From assembly GCA_030604165.1 (NCBI GenBank), contig JAUVWK010000001.1, positions 1 through 61,728 on the forward strand: a stretch of 61,728 bases of DNA, given 5' to 3'. How positions within the stretch are numbered: the stretch's first letter is position 1; every line of letters begins with the position of its first letter. The translations under genes were made by a program, and so were the position numbers. Positions 54,288 to 61,728 of this stretch are shown one piece after another. This stretch comes from Alphaproteobacteria bacterium (GTDB lineage Bacteria > Pseudomonadota > Alphaproteobacteria > UBA828). Below the pieces are notes generated by a model. The model did no database searches. It was not told where the DNA came from and saw only the letters and a program-made list of their open reading frames with translations.

Positions 54288-55103
54288 TCAGCCGCGCGCC
54301 CGCAGGCGCTCCTCTCGTCCCAACAAGGCGGCCGTGGCGGCCGCCACGTCGGCTTGGCGCATCAGCGCTTCGCCGACCAGAAAGCGGCGCACGCCGACGC
54401 GGGCCAGGCGCGTCAGGTGCACATGCTTGTGCAAGCCGCTTTCGCACACCGCCGCGCGCCCGTCGGGCAGCAGCGGCGCCAGGCGCTCCGTCGTGCTCAG
54501 GTCCACCTCCAACGTCTTGAGATTGCGGTTGTTGATACCGATCAGCGTGGTCTCGAGCGCGAGCGCGCGCTCAAGCTCGTCCGCATCGTGCACTTCGACG
54601 AGCACGTCCATGCCGTAGTCGCGCGCCGCCGCTTCCAGTTCCTTCGCCTGGGCGTCGGAAAGCGCGGCCACGATCAGCAGAACGCAATCGGCGCCGAGCG
54701 CCCGAGCCTCGGCCATCTGGTAGGGGTCGAGCATGAAGTCCTTGCGCAGAACCGGCAGCGCGACCGCGGCGCGCGCCGCCTCGAGATAAGAATCCTGGCC
54801 CTGAAAATAGGGTGTGTCGGTGAGCACCGAAAGGCAGGTGGCGCCGCCGTCCCGGTAGGCGCGAGCCAGCGCCGGCGGTTCGAAGTCGGGCCGGATCAGG
54901 CCCTTGCTGGGTGAGGCCTTCTTGAGCTCGGCGATGAGCGCGTGGCCGCCGGCCTCGGCGGTGGCGCTGAGGGCGGCAGCAAAGCCGCGCGGCCGCTCAG
55001 CCGCGCGCGCCGCCGTGTCCAACGCGGCGAAGGACCTGCGGGCCTTGGCGGCGGCGATGTGTTCGCGCTTGGCGGCGCAGATCTTGGCCAGGACGTCGCT
55101 CAT
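54288..55103 (-). CDS. trpC: indole-3-glycerol phosphate synthase
   Basis: TrpC closes the indole ring in tryptophan synthesis. The 271-residue TIM-barrel protein has LIAELKKASPSKGLIRPDF near residue 54, VLTDTPYFQGQDSYL near residue 88, the catalytic Lys in LPVLRKDFMLDPYQ near residue 118, IGINNRNLKTLEVD near residue 184 and SGLHKHVHLTRLA near residue 222. It is a stand-alone TrpC, without a fused TrpF. It starts ten bases after the end of trpD. Confidence 0.96.
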   Translation of the reverse strand: MSDVLAKICAAKREHIAAAKARRSFAALDTAARAAERPRGFAAALSATAEAGGHALIAELKKASPSKGLIRPDFEPPALARAYRDGGATCLSVLTDTPYFQGQDSYLEAARAAVALPVLRKDFMLDPYQMAEARALGADCVLLIVAALSDAQAKELEAAARDYGMDVLVEVHDADELERALALETTLIGINNRNLKTLEVDLSTTERLAPLLPDGRAAVCESGLHKHVHLTRLARVGVRRFLVGEALMRQADVAAATAALLGREERLRARG

Positions 55104-55113
55104 CTACGATCCT

Positions 55114-56148
55114 CTACGATCCGTTCGGCCGGTTGGTGATGGCGATCAGCCGCTCCAGCGTTGCCCGCACCTTGCCGGCATCGATGGCCTCGGCGGCCAG
55201 CGCGACGCCGGCCTTCAGGTCCGCGGCCTGCCCGACGATCACCAGCCCCGCCGCGCTGTTCAAGAGAACCACGTCGCGCACCGCGCTCGGCGCGCCGGCG
55301 AGCAGGTCGGTCATGATCCGCGCGTTGGCCTTGCCGTCACCGCCCTTGAGATCGGCCAGCGTCGCGCGCGGCAAGCCGGCGTCTTCCGGGGTCACCTCGA
55401 AGGCGCTGATCGCACCGTCCTTCAGCTCGGCAACCCGCGACGGGCCGGTCGTCGTCAGCTCGTCCAGGCCGTCCGCGCCATGCACGACCCAGACCCGTTC
55501 GGAGCCGAGATTCTTCAGCACCATCGCCATGGGTTCCATCCAGGCGGCATCGAACACGCCGAGCAGCTGGAATTTGGCCCCGGCCGGATTGGACAGCGGT
55601 CCCAGCAGATTGAAGATGGTGCGGGTGCCGAGCTCGACCCGGGCCGGGGCGACGTGACGCATGGCGCCATGATGGCGCGGCGCCATGAGAAAGCCGATGC
55701 CGGCCTGCCAAATCGATTCGCGGACCAGCGCCATGTCGGCCTCGATATCGACCCCGAGCGCGGCGAGCAGATCGGCGGAGCCCGAGCGCGACGAGAGCGC
55801 CCGGTTGCCATGCTTGGCCACCGGCACGCCGCAGGCCGCGATAACAATCGCCGCGGCGGTCGAGATGTTGAAGGTCCCTTTGGCGTCGCCGCCGGTGCCG
55901 CAGGTGTCGATGGCGCCGGCCGGCGCCTCGATGGCGACGGCGCGCGAGCGCAGCGCCATGGCGCCGCCCGTGATTTCGTCCACGGTTTCGCCGCGCACCC
56001 TCAGCCCCAGCAAAAAGCCGCCCATTTGCGCCGGCGTCGCCTCGCCCATCATCATGATATCGAAGGCATGGCGCGCCTGCTCGACGGTGAGCCGTTCGCC
56101 CGCCGCGACCCGGCCGATCAACGCCTTGAGGTCTTCGGCGCCGTTCAT
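55114..56148 (-). CDS. trpD: anthranilate phosphoribosyltransferase
   Basis: TrpD couples anthranilate to PRPP. The 344-residue protein shows the PRPP-binding loop DTCGTGGDAKGTFNISTAAA near residue 82, the anthranilate-channel KHGNRALSSRSGSADLL near residue 110, and HVAPARVELGTRTIFNLLGPL near residue 158. It overlaps trpG by four bases, so the two are translated together. Confidence 0.97.
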   Translation of the reverse strand: MNGAEDLKALIGRVAAGERLTVEQARHAFDIMMMGEATPAQMGGFLLGLRVRGETVDEITGGAMALRSRAVAIEAPAGAIDTCGTGGDAKGTFNISTAAAIVIAACGVPVAKHGNRALSSRSGSADLLAALGVDIEADMALVRESIWQAGIGFLMAPRHHGAMRHVAPARVELGTRTIFNLLGPLSNPAGAKFQLLGVFDAAWMEPMAMVLKNLGSERVWVVHGADGLDELTTTGPSRVAELKDGAISAFEVTPEDAGLPRATLADLKGGDGKANARIMTDLLAGAPSAVRDVVLLNSAAGLVIVGQAADLKAGVALAAEAIDAGKVRATLERLIAITNRPNGS

Positions 56149-56729
56149 GCCCGGCTCGCCGCGTCGACACTCGTCAGAAAATTCTTCAGCAAGGCGTGGC
56201 CGTGCTCCGAGGCGATGCTTTCCGGATGGAATTGCACGCCATGCACCGGCAACGTCTTGTGCGCGAGCCCCATGATCACGCCGTCGTCGGTCTCGGCGGT
56301 CACCTCCAGGCAGGCCGGCAGGCTTTGCCGCTCGACCATCAGCGAATGGTAGCGCGTGGCCGAGAACGGCACCGGCAGGCCGTCGAACAGGCCGCGTCCG
56401 TGGTGGCGGATTTGGCTCAGCTTGCCGTGCATCAGTGTCGGCGCGCGGACCACCCGCCCGCCGAAAGCCTGGCCGATCGACTGATGGCCCAGGCAGACGC
56501 CAAGCAGCGGCACCACGCCCGCCGCCCGGCGCACCAGCTCAAGACAAATGCCCGCCTTGTCGGGATCGCACGGTCCCGGCGAAAGCACGATGCCTTGCGG
56601 GGCGAGCGCCAGCACGTCTGCGACCGTGACCGCGTCGTTTCGGTGCACGACAGCTTCGGCCCCGAGCTCGCCGAGAAAATGCACCAGGTTGTAGGTGAAG
56701 CTGTCGTAATTGTCGATTAACACATACAT
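56145..56729 (-). CDS. trpG: anthranilate synthase glutamine amidotransferase component
   Basis: TrpG supplies ammonia from glutamine to TrpE. The 194-residue class I amidotransferase begins MYVLIDNYDSFTYNLVHFLG. It contains the Cys nucleophile in GVCLGHQSIGQAFGG near residue 79 and the His-Glu pair in VQFHPESIASEHG near residue 167. No ribosome site precedes the ATG, and a TATAAT ends only eight bases before it. The transcript is thus predicted to be nearly leaderless. Its partner gene trpE lies 4.3 kb away beyond mostly opposite-strand genes. Confidence 0.97.
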   Translation of the reverse strand: MYVLIDNYDSFTYNLVHFLGELGAEAVVHRNDAVTVADVLALAPQGIVLSPGPCDPDKAGICLELVRRAAGVVPLLGVCLGHQSIGQAFGGRVVRAPTLMHGKLSQIRHHGRGLFDGLPVPFSATRYHSLMVERQSLPACLEVTAETDDGVIMGLAHKTLPVHGVQFHPESIASEHGHALLKNFLTSVDAASRA

Positions 56730-56737
56730 TTCAAATA

Positions 56738-56766
56738 ATTATACTATGTTTTTAGATTCGTGTCTC
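56738..56766 (-). promoter_or_regulatory. promoter for trpG-trpD-trpC
   Basis: On the minus strand, GAGACA (56761-56766), a 17-base spacer and a perfect TATAAT (56738-56743) form a strong vegetative-type promoter. Only eight bases separate the -10 from the trpG ATG, so transcription should begin at or within a few bases of the start codon. Confidence 0.65.
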
Positions 56767-56988
56767 AACATTGAATTCGCCGTCTCTTGGCGCCTGATGA
56801 CGCGGCTCGGCGCAGCAAATCCTTAGTAAGCCGAGCCGTCAAGTCCCAGCGGACGGATTGGACTGGTTCTGGCCCTGACCTTCGGGTAACTAGAAGCCAG
56901 ACATCAGGGGGGCCGGCGGCGCCCGCGCTGCGGGCGAAGATGCTTGTTTGGCCGGGTCTGGCCTGCACTGGGCGAAACTCTAGGGGGA

Positions 56989-57615
56989 ATGCCGGTGGTC
57001 CGAAAGACCTATCAACGCATCGCGCGGCTCTACGATCTACTCGACCTGCCGTTCGAGCGGCGCCGTTATCAGCCGTTGCGGCCAATCATGTTCAAGGGCC
57101 TTTCCGGGACAATCCTCGATGCCGGCGTCGGGACGGGCCGCAACATGCCGTTCTATCCCGGCGGCGCCCGTGTCTTCGGCATTGATCTCAGCCCGGCGAT
57201 GCTGCTGCGGGCACGCCGGCGCCGCGCGCAGGTCGGCGCGGCTGTCGGTTTGGCCGAGATGGATGTGTTGCATTGCGGCTTCGCGGACCGCCAGTTCGAC
57301 GGCATCGTCGCCACGTTTCTATTTTGCGTCCTCGACGAGCGCCAGCAGCTGCCGGCGCTCAAGGAGCTGGCTCGCATTTGCCGGCCGGACGGCGAAATTC
57401 GCTTGCTCGAATACAGCTATTCCGCCGCTCCGATGAAGCGGTTCATCATGCGCCTGTGGGCGCCGTGGGTGCGGTGGGCGTACGGTGCGGCGTTCGACCG
57501 CGACACGCACCGCTATGTTGCGGAGGCCGGTCTCGAGATGGTCGAAAACCGGTTCTTGTTTGAGGACATCATCCGCCTGATCGTCGTCCGTCCCGCCGCG
57601 CGAGGAGCGGCCTGA
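56989..57615 (+). CDS. class I SAM-dependent methyltransferase
   Basis: The 208-residue protein is a Methyltransf_11-like enzyme with motif I ILDAGVGTGRNMPFYPGG near residue 44, motif II FGIDLSPAMLLRARRR, and CVLDERQQLPALKELARICRPDG near residue 110. The C-terminal RLWAPWVRWAYGAAFDR segment with several Trp suggests a hydrophobic or membrane-lipid substrate, but this is inference. The ATG at 56989 is very close to AGGGGG; a GTG at 56995 has better spacing and may be the start. It is read away from trpG. Confidence 0.82.
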   Translation: MPVVRKTYQRIARLYDLLDLPFERRRYQPLRPIMFKGLSGTILDAGVGTGRNMPFYPGGARVFGIDLSPAMLLRARRRRAQVGAAVGLAEMDVLHCGFADRQFDGIVATFLFCVLDERQQLPALKELARICRPDGEIRLLEYSYSAAPMKRFIMRLWAPWVRWAYGAAFDRDTHRYVAEAGLEMVENRFLFEDIIRLIVVRPAARGAA

Positions 57616-57626
57616 GCGCCGACCCT

Positions 57627-57845
57627 TCAGGCGAAGATATCGATCGCTTCCCCGGTGGTTTGGCCGGACGTGATGGCCATGTATTGCTGTTGCTGACGCT
57701 GTTCGGCTTCTTGCCGGGCGCGCCGTTGGTCCTCGGCGCTATTATCGTTCTGAGACGGCTCTATGGCGGCGACGGGCTTGACGGCGCTGAAGCTCTTGAA
57801 TGGGGTGACGGGCCGCGCGACGGTGGACAAGGAACTGACGTCCAT
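57627..57845 (-). CDS. small disordered protein, unknown function
   Basis: A 72-residue protein of unknown role, starting MDVSSLSTVARPVTPFKSF with GGAGA seven bases before the ATG. The middle (EDQRRARQEAEQRQQQQ) is strongly charged and Gln-rich and may form a helix; the ends are disordered-looking. There is no signal peptide or membrane segment. Its start-codon context supports a real gene. A longer in-frame start at 57953 lacks a ribosome site. Confidence 0.55.
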   Translation of the reverse strand: MDVSSLSTVARPVTPFKSFSAVKPVAAIEPSQNDNSAEDQRRARQEAEQRQQQQYMAITSGQTTGEAIDIFA

Positions 57846-58159
57846 ACGGGTCTCCTTTTCGGTAACCCCGCTATCCAGACGATCTTGGACTGGACCGGAG
57901 GCTTTGCGTCCCGCCGTTACCGACGGTTTGCCGTTTCGTGGAACCGAGTACAAACGGTGCCCACTCTTTTTGTGGACCGTACATTCTGGCCTCTGACATC
58001 TTTACAAGCCCTTAACGGACGTGGGCTCACTATCCACTGTTTCCGGGCTCCTGCTATGGCGGGACAGGCGCGCCTCGGCTATCTTGGCGGCGGGTGGGCT
58101 CAAGACGCGGGGAACCCCGATTAACCGACCGTTAACCTTGCCGAAAGCAACGCGGCATC
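57846..58159. other. intergenic region between divergent genes
   Basis: These 314 bases separate the small minus-strand gene from the dehydratase gene. I see no gene. The ribosome site of the small gene lies at the left edge. A short inverted repeat, TTAAC at 58121-58125 and GTTAA at 58131-58135, sits just before the dehydratase start and could be an operator. No promoter with good spacing was identified. Confidence 0.5.
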
Positions 58160-59725
58160 ATGACCGATATTTCCGCTATTTCTGCTGCGGCTCTGACCAT
58201 CGAGGAGGCCACGATCCGCCTGCACGAGGCGGATAACGTGGTGATCGCCAAAGCGGACCTCGCTCGGGGCACGATGATCGAGAGCGAGGGCGAGCGCCTG
58301 GAGCTGCGCGGCGCGGTGCCGCATGGGCACAAGATCGCGACCCAGGCCGTTGCGGCCGGAGAGGCGCTGCGCAAATACGACCAGATCATCGGCTTCGCGA
58401 GCCAAGCCATCGCGCCTGGCGAGCACGTGCACAGCCACAACCTCGCCTTCGCCGACTTCAAGCGCGATTACGCCATCGGCGTGGACGCGCGCCCGACCGA
58501 TTATCTGCCCGAGGACGAACGCGCCACGTTTGAGGGCATCGTGCGGGCGGACGGCCGCGTCGCGACCCGCAATTATTTGGCGGTCGTTACCACGGTGAAC
58601 TGCTCGGCGACCGCGGCGCGATACATCGCGGAGTCTTTTCGCGGCGATGCCTTGGCGGACTACCCGGCGGTGGATGGCGTGATCGCGCTCACCCACGGCT
58701 CCGGCTGCGGCATGGCTCCGTCGGGCGACGGCTACGATTATTTGCGCCGCGCTATTTCCGGTTATGCGCGCCATCCCAACATTGCCGGGTTCCTGTTGCT
58801 CGGGCTTGGCTGCGAGGTCAACCAGGTCGATGCGCTGGTCGCCGATAGCGGCCTCGCACTCGACCCGATGGCGCACGCCATGACCATCCAGCAGAGCGGC
58901 GGCACCACGGCGACCGTGCGCGAGGGCTGCGCGCGCCTGCGCGACATGCTGCCCGAAGCCAACCGCGTGAGGCGCCAGTCCGTGCCGGCAAGCGCGCTCG
59001 TGCTGGGCATGGAATGCGGCGGCTCCGACGCCTTCTCCGGGCTCACCGCCAACCCGGCGCTCGGCGCGGCGGCGGATCTTCTGGTGCGCCACGGCGGCAC
59101 GGCGATCCTCGGCGAGACCCCGGAGATCTATGGCGCCGAGCATCTGCTTGTGCGCCGGGCGGCGACCGCCGAAGTCGGGCGCAAGCTGATCGAGCGGGTC
59201 GAGTGGTGGGAAGGCTACACGGCGGCCAATCAGGCCGCGATCGACAACAATCCGAGCCCCGGCAACAAGGCCGGCGGCTTGACCACGATTCTCGAAAAAT
59301 CCCTCGGCGCCGCCGCCAAGGGCGGCACCACCAACCTGGTCGAGGTCTACCGCTATGCCGAGCCGGTTACGGCGAAGGGCTTTGTTTTCATGGATACGCC
59401 GGGCTACGACCCCGTCTCCGTGACGGGCATGGTCGCCGGCGGGGCCAATATCATCTGCTTCACCACCGGGCGTGGTTCCGTGTTTGGCTGCAAACCGGTG
59501 CCGAGCCTCAAGCTGGCCACCAATACCCGCACCTACCAGCGCATGGCCGAGGATATGGACATCAATTGCGGCCTGGTGATCGACGGCGAGACCGATATCC
59601 CGACCATGGGTGAGCGGATCTTCCAACGGATCCTCGAGGCCGCGTCTGGCCGGCCGACCAAGAGCGAGGCGCTCGGCTTCGGCGAGGCGGAGTTCGTCCC
59701 GTGGCAGCTGGGCGCGGTGTTATAG
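58160..59725 (+). CDS. UxaA/GarD family sugar-acid dehydratase
   Basis: The 521-residue protein belongs to the altronate/galactarate dehydratase family, which removes water from aldarates or altronate using a metal. It has an N-terminal SAF-type domain (about residues 15-90) and a large catalytic domain with LTHGSGCGMAPSGDGYDYL near residue 176 and LGMECGGSDAFSGLTANPALG near residue 284. FMDTPGYDPVSVTGMVAGGAN lies near residue 412. The fused two-domain form is like UxaA (about 495) or GarD (about 523). No uronate or aldarate pathway genes are nearby, so the substrate is open. Confidence 0.88.
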   Translation: MTDISAISAAALTIEEATIRLHEADNVVIAKADLARGTMIESEGERLELRGAVPHGHKIATQAVAAGEALRKYDQIIGFASQAIAPGEHVHSHNLAFADFKRDYAIGVDARPTDYLPEDERATFEGIVRADGRVATRNYLAVVTTVNCSATAARYIAESFRGDALADYPAVDGVIALTHGSGCGMAPSGDGYDYLRRAISGYARHPNIAGFLLLGLGCEVNQVDALVADSGLALDPMAHAMTIQQSGGTTATVREGCARLRDMLPEANRVRRQSVPASALVLGMECGGSDAFSGLTANPALGAAADLLVRHGGTAILGETPEIYGAEHLLVRRAATAEVGRKLIERVEWWEGYTAANQAAIDNNPSPGNKAGGLTTILEKSLGAAAKGGTTNLVEVYRYAEPVTAKGFVFMDTPGYDPVSVTGMVAGGANIICFTTGRGSVFGCKPVPSLKLATNTRTYQRMAEDMDINCGLVIDGETDIPTMGERIFQRILEAASGRPTKSEALGFGEAEFVPWQLGAVL

Positions 59726-59813
59726 CGCGGGCAGGGCGATAGGTTCGCGAGAGGTAAGAAAAAGACATGCCAATGGTGTCAGGCGCCGGATTGCCGGCGC
59801 AAGCGAGGTTGAG

Positions 59814-61019
59814 CTGAGCGACAAATCCCAGACCCGTGCGGGCGGTCAGCCTGCGGATGGCGGGCGCGGCGATGGCATCTGGCGCGGTCGCTGGCTGCAA
59901 GCGGCCTTGGGGTTGCTCGGGCTCGTCATCGTGGGCGCCGCCCTCGGCTCCTGGCTTGGCTTGAGCGGCACCGAGCGCGAGGACCCGCGCCGCGCGGCCG
60001 GATACGAGGTCGCCGCCGCCGCCTCCCAACGAGCTGTCGCCGCCTCCGAACCCACCGACCCGGCGTCCCGGCTCGCGCCACGCTCGCCTGAGGCCGTGCG
60101 CAAGCGGCTCGAGGACCGCGGCGTGGCGTCGGTTCCCAGATTGTTGCGGGCCGGCCTGCGACGAGAGGAGGTGCCCGAGGCGGAACACGCGCTTGAGGTG
60201 GCGCGTTCGCCGGCGGCGCCAGACAGGCTCGAACCCGACGTTCGCGAAAGCGGCCACGGACCTGGGAGCGCTCGCGTCCCACGCGCGGTGCAACCGCTAC
60301 CGGCGTGGCGCCGCTATGCGGCGCGCGAGGAAGGCATCGGCACGTTGCCGATGATCGCGATCGTCATCGACGACCTGGGTCATTCCGAACGCCATGTGGT
60401 CCGGGCCCTGGCCCTCGACGTGCCCGTCACGTTTGCGTTCTTGCCTTATGCGCCGCATGCCAGGCGGCTGGCGCGCCGGGCGCGCGCGCAAGGTCGCGAG
60501 GTGCTCATGCACTTGCCCATGGAGCCCGACAATCCAGCCACGGATCCAGGCCCGAACGCGCTGCATCTCGGTCTCGGCGAGGCGGAGCTCAAGCGGCGGA
60601 TCGAGCACAACTTGGCGCAGTTGGAAGACTATGTGGGGGTCAACAACCACATGGGCTCGAAGTTCACGCGCGACGCCCAGGCCATGGCCATGGTGTTGGC
60701 GGAGCTCGATGCGCGCGGCCTGATGTTTCTGGATTCGGTGACCACGGCATCGACGGTCGGTTTCGAGCTGGCCGAGCGGCGACGCATGCCCTATGCGCGC
60801 CGCAATGTGTTTCTCGATTCCGACGCGGCGCTTGGCGCGGTCGAGGATCAACTGGCGCTGTTGGAGCACATGGCGCGCGAGCGGGGCTACGCGGTGGCGA
60901 TCGCGCACCCTTATGACGAGACCTTCGCGGCTCTCGAAGCGTGGTTGCCGGGGGCCCGAGACCGGGGCTTGCGCATCGTGCCCATCAGCGCGGTGGCCGC
61001 CCTGGAATGTGCGTGTTAG
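59814..61019 (+). CDS. divergent polysaccharide deacetylase family protein
   Basis: The 401-residue protein has a membrane anchor (residues about 34-54), a Pro/Arg-rich low-conservation linker and a C-terminal domain of the divergent polysaccharide deacetylase type. Marks are IAIVIDDLGHSERHVVRA near residue 182, the metal-site-like HLPMEPDNP, VNNHMGSKFT with the conserved NNHMGS motif, and a late IAHPYDETFAAL. The substrate is not known; related proteins act at the cell envelope. The 5' end has no ATG, GTG or TTG in frame between 59725 and the membrane segment, so the start is uncertain. A CTG at 59814 with GAGG upstream is used here. Confidence 0.78.
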   Translation: MSDKSQTRAGGQPADGGRGDGIWRGRWLQAALGLLGLVIVGAALGSWLGLSGTEREDPRRAAGYEVAAAASQRAVAASEPTDPASRLAPRSPEAVRKRLEDRGVASVPRLLRAGLRREEVPEAEHALEVARSPAAPDRLEPDVRESGHGPGSARVPRAVQPLPAWRRYAAREEGIGTLPMIAIVIDDLGHSERHVVRALALDVPVTFAFLPYAPHARRLARRARAQGREVLMHLPMEPDNPATDPGPNALHLGLGEAELKRRIEHNLAQLEDYVGVNNHMGSKFTRDAQAMAMVLAELDARGLMFLDSVTTASTVGFELAERRRMPYARRNVFLDSDAALGAVEDQLALLEHMARERGYAVAIAHPYDETFAALEAWLPGARDRGLRIVPISAVAALECAC

Positions 61020-61041
61020 GGCCGTTCAAACCTGAAATTTT

Positions 61042-61728
61042 CTAACCGCTGCCCCGGCTCGCGAAGCGTACCGCTTCTTCCGAGGCGCGAATCAGGGCGC
61101 GCGCTTTGTTGCAGGATTCCTGATATTCGGCCTCGGGGTCGCTATCGGCCACCACGCCGCCGCCGGCCTGCACGTACATGGTGCCGTCCTTGACGATCGC
61201 CGTGCGCAACGCGATGCAGGTATCCATGGCGCCGTCGGCCGCGAAATAGCCGACCGCGCCGGCGTAGATGCCGCGGCGTTCTTTCTCCAATTCGTCGATG
61301 ATCTCCATCGCCCGCACCTTGGGCGCGCCGGTCACGGTGCCGGCGGGAAACCCGCCGACCAGCGCGTCGATCGCGTCGAGCCCGGCGCGGATCGTACCTT
61401 CGACGTTGGAGACGATGTGCATGACGTGGGAATAGCGCTCGATCGCCATCTGTTCGGTGACCTTGACACTGCCGATCTCGGCGACACGGCCGACGTCGTT
61501 GCGCCCGAGGTCGAGCAGCATCAAATGCTCGGCCCGCTCCTTCGGGTCGGCCAGCAAGTCCTCGGCCAGCGCCTCGTCCTCGCGGCGTGTGGCGCCGCGC
61601 GGGCGGGTGCCCGCGATGGGGCGAATGGTCACCGTGCCGTCACGCAGGCGCACCAGGATCTCGGGGCTCGAGCCGACCACCGCTAAGGCGCCGAAATCGA
61701 GAAAGAACAGACACGGCGAGGGATTGAG
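61042..61728 (-). CDS. trpE: anthranilate synthase component I, 3' part
   Basis: TrpE makes anthranilate from chorismate with ammonia from TrpG. The C-terminal 228 residues are in the window and the gene continues past the right edge, so the start is not seen. Chorismate-enzyme family marks include VGSSPEILVRL, RPIAGTRPRGATR, LMLLDLGRNDVGRVAEIG and FPAGTVTGAPKVRAMEIIDELE. It is convergent with the deacetylase, with a 22-base gap between the ends. It does not lead directly into trpG. Confidence 0.96.
   Translation of the reverse strand, partial: LNPSPCLFFLDFGALAVVGSSPEILVRLRDGTVTIRPIAGTRPRGATRREDEALAEDLLADPKERAEHLMLLDLGRNDVGRVAEIGSVKVTEQMAIERYSHVMHIVSNVEGTIRAGLDAIDALVGGFPAGTVTGAPKVRAMEIIDELEKERRGIYAGAVGYFAADGAMDTCIALRTAIVKDGTMYVQAGGGVVADSDPEAEYQESCNKARALIRASEEAVRFASRGSG

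Noticed and set aside
59767..59817. A 16-codon open frame starting ATGCCAATG before the deacetylase
   Set aside because: Too short to support as a gene and with no family resemblance; kept only as part of the uncertain deacetylase start.

Overview
The window reads as a continuous piece of a high-GC alphaproteobacterial chromosome, most like the Rhodospirillales. The main reasons are the gene order, the alphaproteobacterial type of several enzymes (short ProS, LpxI, RNase J, a ComEC without an obvious metal-binding hydrolase domain) and a LexA box of the GTTC-N7-GTTC form in front of lexA. No rRNA, CRISPR array, prophage or intact insertion sequence was seen. One tRNA gene, tRNA-Asp(GUC), lies near the left end. 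The taxonomic reading and every synteny comparison come from memory, because no database could be searched.

Layout, left to right. (1) 62-869: a flavin reductase-like protein and tRNA-Asp. (2) 1093-15434: a complete 14-gene nuoA-N operon for respiratory complex I, all on the plus strand with separate nuoC and nuoD. (3) 15454-19356: birA, coaX, RNase J, methylmalonyl-CoA epimerase and a DUF1467 membrane protein, the usual alphaproteobacterial continuation of nuo. (4) 19353-22857: an apparent insertion into that order, holding a divergent 3-methyladenine glycosylase, a large perfect inverted repeat, a myo-inositol-phosphate synthase, a methyltransferase and a small secreted protein. (5) 22991-30585: proS, lolC, lolD, a PPOX-family flavoprotein and dnaE. 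(6) 30789-45703: translation and envelope block rpsB-tsf-pyrH-frr-uppS-cdsA, then a patatin-like lipase where dxr is usually found, then rseP-bamA-skp-lpxD-fabZ-lpxA-lpxI-lpxB. (7) 45767-56729: gloA, a small membrane protein, gltA, gltX, comEC, lexA, moeA, moaC and trpC-trpD-trpG, mostly on the minus strand. (8) 56989-61728: a methyltransferase, a small disordered protein, a UxaA/GarD-family dehydratase and a divergent polysaccharide deacetylase, followed by the 3' part of trpE, which runs off the window.

The genes form a housekeeping core: NADH oxidation, cofactor ligation (biotin, CoA, molybdopterin), RNA turnover, DNA replication, translation, and the outer-membrane route (isoprenoid carrier, phospholipid precursor, lipid A, BamA and Skp, lipoprotein export, regulated proteolysis by RseP). 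The most unusual points are structural. TrpE is separated from trpGDC by 4.3 kb of mostly oppositely oriented genes, and trpG has a strong promoter placed so close to its ATG that the transcript would be almost leaderless. Ribosomal protein S2 has an acidic, alanine-rich tail with twelve EAAAT-type pentapeptide repeats. The inositol-phosphate synthase block interrupts a conserved gene order. I found no clear new multi-gene defence or biosynthetic system, and the findings are graded accordingly.
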